Shown here one piece after another: positions 27,129 through 37,141 of a DNA stretch of 64,000 nt. Location of the stretch: contig CAYTPV010000002.1 in the NCBI GenBank assembly GCA_964440115.1, positions 494,143-558,142 of the forward strand, read 5' to 3'. The stretch's first letter is position 1; each line of letters begins with the position of its first letter. This stretch comes from JAEWWD01 sp964440115. Lineage in GTDB: Bacteria > Bacillota > Clostridia > Christensenellales > CAG-138. The position numbers were made by a program, and so were the translations under genes. The notes under the pieces were generated by a model. That model was not told where the DNA came from, ran no database searches, and worked only from the letters and a program-made list of their open reading frames with translations.

Positions 27129-27895
27129 GCCTTCTTGAAGTCAAGAATATGTCTGTTCGGTATGGCGCGCTGACCATCGTCGATGGGGTAAGCTTCTCCT
27201 TGAATGAAGGCCAATGGCTTATGGTTATCGGCCCGAACGGAGCGGGAAAATCCACCATTGTGAACGCCGTATCGCAGGGCGCGCCATATTCGGGGGAAGT
27301 TCGTTTGCTGGATAAGGATATCAAAACATACCGCCCGCACAAACTGGCAAGAACAATTGGCGTTCTGTCGCAATCGTATTATGTGGGTTATTCGTTTTCT
27401 GTAGAAGAAGTGGTTCGGCTGGGCAGATATGCCCATGCGCCGGGCATATTCTCGCACAAAAGCGATGAGGATGATAACAAAGTACAGGAAGCCATGGCGA
27501 TGACGGGCATGCTGCCTTTCGCGAAGCAATCCGTTCTCACATTATCGGGCGGCGAACTGCAGAGGACATTTCTTGCCCAGTTGTTTGCGCAGGACCCCCG
27601 GATACTCATTCTGGACGAGCCGACCAACCATCTTGACCTAATCCATCAAAGGCAGACGTTTGCATTGATACAGGAATGGCTGCGCGGCGAAGGCCGTGCG
27701 GTCATATCCGTCGTACACGATTTGAGCCTTGCCAAAGCCTTCGGGACACACGCGCTGCTGCTGAATAAGGGCAAAGCCGTTGCAGCGGGCAAAACACAGG
27801 ATGTTTACGACGCCTTGTATCTCGATCAGGCTTATTCCATGGATGTCTACGCATGGATGCGAATGATGCTTTCACAATGGCAAAACGAAGGATAA
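27125..27895 (+). CDS. btuD: BtuD-type ABC ATPase
   Basis: A 256-residue ATPase. Walker A GPNGAGKST, signature LSGGELQR, Walker B ILILDEPTNHLD and the H-loop VHDLS are present in order. It overlaps the permease stop by ATGA (27125-27128), behind AAGGAGG. It energises the corrinoid importer encoded by the two preceding genes. Confidence 0.93.
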   Translation: MSLLEVKNMSVRYGALTIVDGVSFSLNEGQWLMVIGPNGAGKSTIVNAVSQGAPYSGEVRLLDKDIKTYRPHKLARTIGVLSQSYYVGYSFSVEEVVRLGRYAHAPGIFSHKSDEDDNKVQEAMAMTGMLPFAKQSVLTLSGGELQRTFLAQLFAQDPRILILDEPTNHLDLIHQRQTFALIQEWLRGEGRAVISVVHDLSLAKAFGTHALLLNKGKAVAAGKTQDVYDALYLDQAYSMDVYAWMRMMLSQWQNEG

Positions 27896-27919
27896 CGATT
27901 CGTGGATAGGGGTGCAAGC

Positions 27920-28837
27920 ATGAGAATTCTTCTGACCGGGGGTTCGGCCTGCGGTAAAAGCACATACGCAGAAGCGCTATCTATGCGATTCCAGCCGCCG
28001 CGCTATTATATCGCGACGATGCGTCCTTTCGGCGAGGATAGCCTCAGGAAGATAGCCGCGCATCAGCAAATGCGCCGGGAAAAGGGGTTTCTTACCGTTG
28101 AGCAGGATACGGAGCTATCCTTGATTACGCTCCCGGCCCGGGGGACGGTGCTTCTCGAATGCATGTGCAACCTGACTGCCAACGAGATGTTCGATGAGAA
28201 CGGCGTTGCGCGGGACGTATTCGATAAAATCATGCAAGGGATTCAATCGTTAGAAGCTCAGTGTGATACGCTGATTGTCGTGACCAACGAGGTGGGAAGC
28301 GACGGATGCCAATACGATGAAAGCACCCGGCAGTATATTGAGACTCTCGGAAAGCTCAACGCCGCACTTGCGGCCCGATTTGACTGCGTATACGAACTGG
28401 TAAGCGGCATTCCGATTGTATTGAAAGGGGAGCGCCCTTTATCTGCAGATAACTGTGCGTTCGGAACTGCCTCAAACTCGGAGGAGGATAGTGCCATGCT
28501 ATTGGTTATCGGAGGCGCCGGCTCAGGCAAGCGCGAATATGTGAAATCGCTGGGATATACCGACGAGGACATTGCGGATGCCGTGCTCAATGACAAACCC
28601 GTACTGGATAATCTTCAGGATATTGTTTTCGCGGATCCGTTGAATGTCAAAATCTTTGATATTCTCCTGCAAAAGCGTATTGTGATCTGCAACGAGGTCG
28701 GAAGCGGCGTGATACCGCTTGATGCGCGCGATCGTGAAGTGCGCGAAGCCACCGGGCGTCTCTGCAACAGGCTTGCGCAGCATGCTAAAAAAGTGGTGCG
28801 ACTGGTGTGCGGTATACCAATCGTAATCAAGGGATAG
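27920..28837 (+). CDS. Tandem CobU-like protein (two adenosylcobinamide kinase-type domains)
   Basis: A 305-residue protein of two related halves. Domain 1 (about 1-175) has a P-loop GGSACGKST, TNEVGSDG and the end motif LVSGIPIVLKG. Domain 2 (about 190-305) repeats a P-loop GGAGSGK, CNEVGSGVIPLDARDREVREATGR and the end LVCGIPIVIKG, but lacks much of the middle. CobU phosphorylates adenosylcobinamide and attaches GMP to it during corrinoid salvage. The second half keeps the NEVGSG motif more faithfully than the first. ATG at 27920 is preferred over an in-frame GTG at 27902 because of AGGGG before it. Last gene of the B12 operon. Confidence 0.8.
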   Translation: MRILLTGGSACGKSTYAEALSMRFQPPRYYIATMRPFGEDSLRKIAAHQQMRREKGFLTVEQDTELSLITLPARGTVLLECMCNLTANEMFDENGVARDVFDKIMQGIQSLEAQCDTLIVVTNEVGSDGCQYDESTRQYIETLGKLNAALAARFDCVYELVSGIPIVLKGERPLSADNCAFGTASNSEEDSAMLLVIGGAGSGKREYVKSLGYTDEDIADAVLNDKPVLDNLQDIVFADPLNVKIFDILLQKRIVICNEVGSGVIPLDARDREVREATGRLCNRLAQHAKKVVRLVCGIPIVIKG

Positions 28838-28871
28838 GCGGTTTGCTAATGATATTGACGTAAGCGCATAC

Positions 28872-28900
28872 AAAACCGCCTATTGGATATAGGCGGTTTT
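28872..28900 (+). terminator. Terminator of the B12 operon
   Basis: AAAACCGCCTAT / ATAGGCGGTTTT with a five-base loop. The A and T runs on both sides suit a bidirectional terminator serving the convergent araR gene as well. Confidence 0.9.
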
Positions 28901-28926
28901 GATATTGGGCCATTTGCTTTTTTGGA

Positions 28927-30006
28927 TCAGCTGCTTCCCTTTTCCATAAGGGTCCAAGGCGCAAGTTGAGAATCGCATTGTTCCCCGGCAAGTAGTTTTA
29001 TTAGTATCTCCGCGGCAAGCCTGCCCACGTTTTGATCTCCGTGAGACAGTGAGGTGATGGTTACGGGGCTGACATCGCTGTATCTGCTGTTGTCAAAGCT
29101 TACGATAGCCATATTGTCGGGTACTTTTACACCCCTGTTTAACAAAGCCAATAAGAGGTAGCTTGCAATTTCGTCGTTGTAACAAACCACTGCTGTACAG
29201 CCTTTTGTGGCGGCAAGCATTTGCTCTGTATAAAGTGCGTCGCCTTTTGCAAGCGCTTCTTTAGTTTCTGTATTGTACCAGTAAAGCTGCCGGTCTTCCA
29301 TCGGCAGGCCGTTGTCCACAAGCGCGGCGGCGTACCCAGCATATCGCTGATGCCCTTGGATATCGTCGCTTTTGAACATGCCGGAAATGTGCGTATGCCC
29401 TTTTGCGGCGAGATATTTTACGAGTTGGAATCCTCCATTGTAATTATCGTCCAGCACAGAAATTGCTCCGGTCAGTTCCCGGTAATTTCCGTTGATAAAA
29501 ACCAAGGGGATTTTCCGATCCATCAGCTTGCGATACAGATCCAGGTTGGGATTTGGAAGCGCCGTTTTCGTACCCTCCACCAAAATGCCGTCCAATTTGG
29601 GCAGCCCCAGCAATCCTTTGAGCACATGCCGTTCATTCACCACCTGGTTCTGTGTGGCGTAAAGCATGGTGGTGCAGTTGTTTTTTGAGAGTACCGTTTC
29701 CACTTCCCTTAAAATACTCGGGAAGATATAATCGCTGATATATGTGGTAATAACGGCGATGGATCGCTGCGGAGGCGGCAGGGGCTGTCCTTGATTGCGT
29801 ATACGTGAGCCGCTGCCCTGCGTTCGTTCAATGAGTCCTTCCTGTACTAAAACGGATAAGGCGTGCCGGATGGTCTGGCGGCTTGCCTCAAATTCCTGAC
29901 ACAACGTTTGTTCAGTGGGGAGTTTTTCCGTCTCTTTAAACGCATTGCTTTGTATTTGGCTGCGCAGCGTGTTGGCGATTTCCTGATATTTTAGCAAATA
30001 TTTCAC
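28927..30006 (-). CDS. araR: AraR-type arabinose repressor (GntR helix + LacI-type sensor)
   Basis: A 359-residue regulator. The N-terminal GntR winged helix (about 1-70; LPTEQTLCQEFEASRQTIRHAL) is joined to a periplasmic-binding-like sensor (about 80-355; ITTYISDYIFPSILREVE, VVCYNDEIASYLL, VSFDNSRYSDVSPVTITSL). This fusion is the hallmark of AraR, which represses arabinose genes until L-arabinose binds. The divergent genes are an arabinose importer and araA/araD, and AraR-type boxes lie in the shared intergenic region. The gene probably represses itself too, since boxes overlap its own promoter. Confidence 0.92.
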   Translation of the reverse strand: MKYLLKYQEIANTLRSQIQSNAFKETEKLPTEQTLCQEFEASRQTIRHALSVLVQEGLIERTQGSGSRIRNQGQPLPPPQRSIAVITTYISDYIFPSILREVETVLSKNNCTTMLYATQNQVVNERHVLKGLLGLPKLDGILVEGTKTALPNPNLDLYRKLMDRKIPLVFINGNYRELTGAISVLDDNYNGGFQLVKYLAAKGHTHISGMFKSDDIQGHQRYAGYAAALVDNGLPMEDRQLYWYNTETKEALAKGDALYTEQMLAATKGCTAVVCYNDEIASYLLLALLNRGVKVPDNMAIVSFDNSRYSDVSPVTITSLSHGDQNVGRLAAEILIKLLAGEQCDSQLAPWTLMEKGSS

Positions 30007-30068
30007 CCCGTTTATTTCGCTGTGACAATCATAACAAATTTGTATTTGTATTTCAAGTAAAATAAAAA

Positions 30069-30117
30069 ATTTGTACTATAATCGCACAAAACCACATTGC
30101 AACTTGTACGCTGTAAA
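30069..30117 (-). promoter_or_regulatory. araR promoter with overlapping AraR-type half-sites
   Basis: On the minus strand, TTGCAA (30097-30102) and TATAGT (30075-30080) are 16 bp apart. ATTTGTAC at 30069-30076 overlaps the -10 and AACTTGTACG at 30101-30110 overlaps the -35. Both match half of the AraR operator ATTTGTACGTACAAAT known from Bacillus. This layout predicts autorepression. Confidence 0.6.
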
Positions 30118-30258
30118 ACTGTCACTGCATTTTGACCAGAAAATGTGCGGAATTTAGCTGATTTTTCAACTCCCATTCATGAATTGGCTTGTTATAGGTG
30201 ATGATGAGTTTCGTGCTTTTTTTACAATGGCACGGCTTGCTTTGAAAAGGAGAATGTA

Positions 30259-30276
30259 ATTTGTACGGTATTGATA
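30259..30276 (+). promoter_or_regulatory. Upstream AraR-type box
   Basis: AATTTGTACGGTATTGAT contains one good half-site (ATTTGTACG) and a weak second half. It lies 64 bp from the main box, a spacing (about six helical turns) that would allow paired binding, as reported for AraR in Bacillus. Confidence 0.5.
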
Positions 30277-30322
30277 TAAGACAATCTAATAAATTAATCT
30301 TTAAATGCAGAATTAATAATAA

Positions 30323-30370
30323 AGTTGTAACGTACAAATAGTTGACATGTATGCGTGAGAGCAATATAAT
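30323..30370 (+). promoter_or_regulatory. Arabinose operon promoter and main AraR operator
   Basis: TTGACA (30342-30347), a 17-bp spacer and TATAAT (30365-30370) form a perfect sigma-A consensus promoter. Directly upstream, AGTTGTAACGTACAAAT (30323-30339) is a nearly complete AraR-type palindrome. So strong a promoter needs tight repression, which fits an inducible operon. Confidence 0.85.
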
Positions 30371-30418
30371 GTACTCACAAAAGCTTCCATTTCATCTGTG
30401 GCTTTTGAAATTGCTCGC

Positions 30419-30497
30419 TTGTCACAAAGGGTTGTCTGCGTTGTCCACAAAGAGGTCGTCCATTTTGTCTACAAAGAGGTTGTCTGTTTGTCCACCC
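30419..30497 (+). repeat. Imperfect tandem repeat of 24 bp in the arabinose operon leader
   Basis: Two good copies (30441-30464 and 30465-30488) share TTGTCYACAAAGAGGTYGTC. They are flanked by a degenerate copy at 30419-30440 (TTGTCACAAAGGGTTGTC) and a partial one at 30489-30497. The repeat lies in the transcribed leader between promoter and lipoprotein gene. It contains TTGTCCACA, close to DnaA boxes, and the palindrome TTGTnnACAA, close to AraR half-sites. Function unknown. Confidence 0.7.
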
Positions 30498-30526
30498 AAT
30501 CAAATAAGGAAATGGAGAGAGGAAAA

Positions 30527-31576
30527 ATGAAGAAACTTCTTGCAATGGCTCTTACTTTGGTACTAGTCTTGGGTATGGTTGCATGCAGCGGCAAGCCCGC
30601 GGCAACCCCCTCTGCCGCTCCGGAACCCGCCGCGACGGCTGCGCCCGCTGTAGCTACACCGGCCCCCGCTGCTACAGAAGCGCCGGCTAACAAACTGATT
30701 AAGGTTGGCATCATCAACAATCCGCCAGCCGAGTCCGGATACCGCGCGGCGAATGTAGCAGACTTTGAAAAAGTCTTCACGGAAGCAAACGGATATGCGG
30801 TTTCGACCTTCTACAGCCTGAAGAATGATGAGCAGTTGAATGCTGCGACTCAGTTTATCACTGATGGCGTAGACTACCTTCTCATCTCGGCTGCCGCTAC
30901 AGATGGTTGGGACGCTGTTTTGACAAGTGCCAAGGAAGCCGGCATCAAAGTGTTCCTGTTCGACCGTATGATTAATGCCGATGAAAGCCTGTACGAGGCC
31001 GCTGTTGTTTCCAACATGGCTAATGAGGGCACCACGGCTGTAGATTGGCTTAAAGCGCAGAAACTTCCTGAATACAATGTCATTCACATTCAGGGCGCAA
31101 TGGGCAGCGATGCGCAGATTGGCCGCACAGCGGCTCTCGATGCCGAATTTGCAGCCGGCACCATGAAGAAGGTCGTACAGCAGACTGCAACATGGGATGA
31201 AGCCGAAGCAAAGAAAATCGTTGAATCTGTCATCAATTCCAAAGAAAAGTTCAACGTTATTTATGCCGAAAATGATGGCATGGCAAAAGGCGCTGTTGCG
31301 GCGCTCGACGAAGCTGGTATCACCCACGGCGTTGGCAAGGATGTCATCGTAATGGGCTTCGACTGCAACAAATGGGCGCTCAGAGAACTGCTCGCAGGCA
31401 ACTGGAACTATGATGGTCAGTGCAGCCCCTTCCAGGCTTCCGTAATTGCTGATATGATACAGAAGCTTGAAGCCGGCGGAACGCTTGCGGAAAAGAGAGT
31501 TATCTCTGAAGAACGTGGCTTTGATGCAACGACCATTACGCAGGCTGACATCGATACATACGGTCTGGGCGAATAG
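30527..31576 (+). CDS. Arabinose ABC transporter substrate-binding lipoprotein (YtfQ/AraU-like)
   Basis: A 349-residue lipoprotein with a lipobox ending at Cys20 (GMVAC) and an Ala/Pro-rich tether to about residue 60. A type-I periplasmic-binding domain follows. ESGYRAANVADFEK, GVDYLLISAAATDGWDAVL and VFLFDRMIN match the YtfQ branch, which binds furanose sugars in E. coli; AraU of Shewanella is the arabinose relative. The frame is open upstream to 30398, but GGAGAGAGG and the signal peptide fix the start at 30527. Gene context makes L-arabinose the likely ligand. Confidence 0.88.
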   Translation: MKKLLAMALTLVLVLGMVACSGKPAATPSAAPEPAATAAPAVATPAPAATEAPANKLIKVGIINNPPAESGYRAANVADFEKVFTEANGYAVSTFYSLKNDEQLNAATQFITDGVDYLLISAAATDGWDAVLTSAKEAGIKVFLFDRMINADESLYEAAVVSNMANEGTTAVDWLKAQKLPEYNVIHIQGAMGSDAQIGRTAALDAEFAAGTMKKVVQQTATWDEAEAKKIVESVINSKEKFNVIYAENDGMAKGAVAALDEAGITHGVGKDVIVMGFDCNKWALRELLAGNWNYDGQCSPFQASVIADMIQKLEAGGTLAEKRVISEERGFDATTITQADIDTYGLGE

Positions 31577-31624
31577 CCAGTTGAGTTCTTTCACCCGATG
31601 ACGGGAAACTTGTAACAATCATAT

Positions 31625-31667
31625 GCGGTGTGGAGTATTGGGGTGTTTTCCGCGTACTCCACACCGC
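31625..31667 (+). other. Strong hairpin between binding-protein and ATPase genes
   Basis: A perfect 13-bp stem GCGGTGTGGAGTA / TACTCCACACCGC with a 17-base loop and no T run, so it is not a classical terminator. Between a binding-protein gene and an ATPase gene such a stem can block 3' exonucleases and keep the first message more abundant. A similar hairpin occupies the same place in the second sugar importer of this window. Confidence 0.75.
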
Positions 31668-31707
31668 CATCTTAAGAAACATCCAACGCTTAAAGGATGG
31701 TTAACCT

Positions 31708-33220
<1,513 letters not shown>

Positions 33221-33228
<8 letters not shown>

Positions 33229-34303
33229 GGGTTTTAAGAAAATTGCCAGGTCACAATTGGCTGTCCCGTTGTTTGCGCTCTTATTACTGATTGTTTTTAA
33301 CTTGGTCAGAGACCCTAGTTTTTTCTCTTTAGCCATAATAGTCAACAACAATGGAGATGCTGTTCTTTCGGGAAATATCATCAGTATTCTAAACGGCGCG
33401 TCCGAGCTTGCAATATTGGCAATCGGTATGACGCTGGTAACAGCATCATCGCGAGGGCAGGATATCAGCGTTGGCGCGGCGGCGGCAATAGCAGGCAGTG
33501 TATTTGTGCGTGTGCTTCGAGAAAACCAAATTACACTATCGATTATACTTATCGCTTTTTTAGCAAGCTGTGTTGTTGCAATCATTTTCGGAGCATTCAA
33601 CGGTACGTTGGTTGCCATATTCAAAATTCAACCGATGATTGCGTCATTAATACTGTTCTCTGCCGGCCGATCTATCGCATATTGGATAAACGGCGGCGCG
33701 ACGCCGACTGTTGAAAGCCCGTTGCTGGGCTATATTGGAAGCTTTATTCCGGGCATCCCCATTCCCACACCTATTATCATCGTTATCATATTCGGGGCGC
33801 TGGTTCGGCTTGTCCTAAGGTTCACCAATCTCGGGTTATATACGCAGGCGGTTGGAATCAATGAAAGATCTGCCCGCTTAAACGGAATCAACGCGGTTTG
33901 GATAAAACTGTTGACCTTCATAATACTGGGTGTTTGCTCTGCTATTTCTGGCTCTATCGCCGTGAGCAGAATAGGATTGATCAACCATGAAACCATTCTG
34001 TTGGATATTGAAATGGACGCTATTTTGGCGGTAGCCATCGGTGGCAATGCTCTGGGCGGCGGAAAATTCAGCTTGAGTGGTTCGGTGATAGGGGCATTCG
34101 TCATACAGGCGCTAACGATTACGCTATATGCTATGAAGGTTCCATCGACGGCGATAAAAGCTTATAAGGCAGTGGTTATTATCGCCATTGTTGTCATTGG
34201 TTCTCCGATTGTTCAGCAATATGCACTTATGCTGCGCGATAGATTGTTTAAAAAGCCGACGAAAGCAACGCAAGCCGACGAAAACGGAGAATTAGCATTA
34301 TGA
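33221..34303 (+). CDS. Sugar ABC permease 1 (YtfT/AraW-like)
   Basis: A 360-residue BPD_transp_2 permease with about nine membrane helices. AIGMTLVTASSRGQDISVGAAAAIAGS is the signature of the RbsC/YtfT group. Its partner is the next gene, giving a heterodimeric channel as in YtfT-YjfF. ATG at 33221 follows GGGGGAGG and overlaps the ATPase gene end. Confidence 0.92.
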
Positions 34304-35364
34304 TCAGTACTAAAGGTTTCTGGTTACTAGGGAAAAAGCGGAAGGAGCCTATTTCCAACACAAATTTGCTCCTGACCATAACGATTGGTATATTCATTGG
34401 CATGTATGCACTTGCCATGATCGTCTGGCGCGGCGGATTTTTAAATCCCCAGCAGTTCCTTGATATTTTCAACAACAATGCATTTTTGATTGTCATTGCA
34501 TGCGGACTGACGATAGTCATCATAGCAGGCGGCATCGATATTTCGGTGGGAGGCATAACCGCTTTGGTCACCATGGCTTGCGTTGTGTATCTCGACGACC
34601 ATAGCGGAAGCGTAGTCGGCTCGGTGGGGCTTGCTTTGGGTATCGGATTAGCGTTCGGGTTAGTTCAGGGAATTCTGGTATCATACCTGGAGATACAGCC
34701 CTTTATCATCACCTTAGCGGGTATGTTCTTCGCGAAAGGCATGACAACCATCGTCAGCGCTGTTCCGCGCACGGCTGTGCACCAAGCATTTGTTGCCCTT
34801 AAGCAATTTCGCATCATTATTCCGGGTATCGGTTCATATGGAAAAGCAGGCAATTTTATTCCTGCCAGAATCGAACTCGGCGTAATAGTAGCTATCACTA
34901 TAGTATTGGCAGTATTTGCTATATTAAGATGGACGAGATTCGGACGCAACCTCTATGCGGTAGGGGGGAACAGTCAGAGCGCATTAATGCTTGGAATCAA
35001 TGTGAAACGCACAAAGTTCTTTTCCTATTTGTTATGCGGGTTCTTATCAGGCATTGGCGGGTATGTTTATCTGCTGCATACAGGGGCAGGAAACGCATCC
35101 AACGCTACTGCCGCAGAAATGCAGGCGATTGCATCTGCCATTATCGGTGGGGCATTATTAACCGGCGGCGTTGGCAATGTAATCGGCACGCTTTTCGGGG
35201 TACTAACGTTAAAGACGATCAACAATATTGTGATCGCTTCGGGGCTTAGGGAGCCATATTGGCAGAGCATTACCACCGGACTTATGCTGTGTTTCTTTAT
35301 TTTGCTTCAAAGTGTGATACTCGCACTTCGTGAAAAGGGCGGCAAACATAAAGTGGTTTCTTAA
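34300..35364 (+). CDS. Sugar ABC permease 2 (YjfF/AraZ-like)
   Basis: A 354-residue BPD_transp_2 permease. ACGLTIVIIAGGIDISVGGITALV and the late MLGINVKRTKFFSYLLCG segments match YjfF. Its ATG overlaps the stop of permease 1 as ATGA (34300-34303). Together the four transport genes have the order binding protein, ATPase, permease, permease, as in the ytfQRTF/araUVWZ systems. Confidence 0.92.
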   Translation: MISTKGFWLLGKKRKEPISNTNLLLTITIGIFIGMYALAMIVWRGGFLNPQQFLDIFNNNAFLIVIACGLTIVIIAGGIDISVGGITALVTMACVVYLDDHSGSVVGSVGLALGIGLAFGLVQGILVSYLEIQPFIITLAGMFFAKGMTTIVSAVPRTAVHQAFVALKQFRIIIPGIGSYGKAGNFIPARIELGVIVAITIVLAVFAILRWTRFGRNLYAVGGNSQSALMLGINVKRTKFFSYLLCGFLSGIGGYVYLLHTGAGNASNATAAEMQAIASAIIGGALLTGGVGNVIGTLFGVLTLKTINNIVIASGLREPYWQSITTGLMLCFFILLQSVILALREKGGKHKVVS

Positions 35365-35497
35365 GAGAAATTAGCGGTTCACATTGGCGTGTTCGCCCAA
35401 TACCCCTCATTGCATCCATCCTGTATGTCTAAGTTGCGATTGGTGCAGGTTGTGTGGATGCGTCTTACATTGGAATTTCTCGAAAGGAGTTTCATAT

Positions 35498-37117
35498 ATG
35501 GGGCAGATTGTGTATGATCGCAGGCAGGCGACTATCAACACTATTGTCGAGGGCAACACGGCTCTTGGAATAGAGCTTGGTTCCACCCGTATCAAAGCTG
35601 TGCTGATCGGGGCGGATCAGGCACCCATAGCGGCTGGCGGATATGAATGGAACAACAGACTGGAAAACAATATATGGACGTACCGGCTAGAAGATGTCTG
35701 GACGGGCTTACAGGCTTGCTTTCGGGATCTTGCGGACAATTTGAACAAGGAATTCGGCATAAGGTTATCAAAGGTAGGCGTCATTGGCATCTCCGCCATG
35801 ATGCATGGGTATCTTGCGTTTGATAAGAACGACGATTTGTTGACTCCTTTTCGCACTTGGCGGAACACCATGACGGAAGAGGCCGCAAAACTGCTGACTT
35901 CGGATTTGGGGATGAATATACCTCAGCGGTGGAGTATTGCGCATTTGTATCAAGCAATATTGAACAAAGAGCCGCATGTGCCGGATATCTGGTTTTTAAC
36001 CACGCTGGCGGGCTATGTACACTATAAACTGACAGGAGAACGCGTGTTGGGTGTAGGCGACGCATCCGGCATGTTCCCCATCGATAGCGCGATAGATAAT
36101 TATAACGCCGAAATGATGGGGATATTCCAAAGGAAGATTACTTCGTGCGGCTATCCCTGGACGCTTGAAAATATACTCCCCAAGGTGCTGACGGCAGGAG
36201 AATGTGCCGGCAGCCTGACGGTGGAGGGAGCAAGCTTGCTGGACCCTTCCGGCGAGTTGCAGCCGGGTATTCCTTTCTGCCCGCCGGAAGGCGATGCGGG
36301 TACCGGCATGGTGGCTACAAACAGCGTAAAAGAGCGTACAGGCAATGTATCTGCGGGTACATCCGTTTTTGCCATGCTTGTTCTTGAGAATGGCCTTTCC
36401 AAGGTATACGAAGAAATCGATCTGGTTACAACGCCTGCGGGAAAACCGGTCGCGATGGTACATTGCAATAACTGCACCACCGATCTTGACGCTTGGGTGG
36501 GCCTTTTCGGGGAAGCGACGGAAGCACTGGGGGTAAGACCGGACAAATCCACACTGTATAATGCGCTGTATCAAAAGGCATTGCAGGGGGATGCGGACTG
36601 CGGCGGACTCATTTCTTACAATTACTACTCCGGTGAACACATAACGGGCTTTGAACAGGGCCGTCCTTTGTTCGCAAGAATGCCGGACAGCAGGCTGACG
36701 CTTGCAAACTTCATGCGCGTGCACTTGTATTCTGCGATATCTACATTGAAGCTGGGTATGGATATTCTGACGGAAAAGGAACATGTTTGCCTGGATGAAT
36801 TGCTGGGGCATGGCGGGCTATTTAAGGTGCCCGGGGTCGCGCAGCAGCTGATGTCCACTGCTCTGAATGTACCCGTATCCGTGATGCGCACCGCCAGCGA
36901 AGGCGGTGCATGGGGCATCGCGCTGCTGGGGATGTTCATGCTTTCAAAAGAGCAAGACGAAACGCTGGAAGAATATCTGCAGAATAAGGTGTTTGCCAGT
37001 GCGGATAAAGTCCGGGTTGAGCCGAAGGAAGAGGAACAGGCCGGGTTTAAGGCATATATCCACCGCTATGCGAATGGCCTTGCAATAGAGCGTGCAGCAA
37101 CGGAATATCTCAACTGA
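35498..37117 (+). CDS. FGGY-family kinase, probable L-ribulokinase of the non-AraB (AraK) type
   Basis: A 539-residue carbohydrate kinase. The N-terminal ATPase strand ALGIELGSTRIKAVLIG, GISAMMHGYLAFD, the GDAGTGMVATNS segment and a late ATP-site GGLFKVPGVAQQL are seen. It does not resemble AraB closely. The clostridial AraK, shown in Clostridium acetobutylicum to be a ribulokinase unrelated to AraB by orthology, is the likely model. Position directly before araA and araD leaves ribulokinase as the missing step. The frame is open to 35384, but AAAGGAG (35483-35489) sets the start at 35498. Confidence 0.8.
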   Translation: MGQIVYDRRQATINTIVEGNTALGIELGSTRIKAVLIGADQAPIAAGGYEWNNRLENNIWTYRLEDVWTGLQACFRDLADNLNKEFGIRLSKVGVIGISAMMHGYLAFDKNDDLLTPFRTWRNTMTEEAAKLLTSDLGMNIPQRWSIAHLYQAILNKEPHVPDIWFLTTLAGYVHYKLTGERVLGVGDASGMFPIDSAIDNYNAEMMGIFQRKITSCGYPWTLENILPKVLTAGECAGSLTVEGASLLDPSGELQPGIPFCPPEGDAGTGMVATNSVKERTGNVSAGTSVFAMLVLENGLSKVYEEIDLVTTPAGKPVAMVHCNNCTTDLDAWVGLFGEATEALGVRPDKSTLYNALYQKALQGDADCGGLISYNYYSGEHITGFEQGRPLFARMPDSRLTLANFMRVHLYSAISTLKLGMDILTEKEHVCLDELLGHGGLFKVPGVAQQLMSTALNVPVSVMRTASEGGAWGIALLGMFMLSKEQDETLEEYLQNKVFASADKVRVEPKEEEQAGFKAYIHRYANGLAIERAATEYLN

Positions 37118-37141
37118 ACAGACGGAAAGGATATAGGGGCT

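Noticed and set aside
30441..30488. CRISPR-like repeats
   Set aside because: The copies are tandem with no spacers and no cas genes are present.
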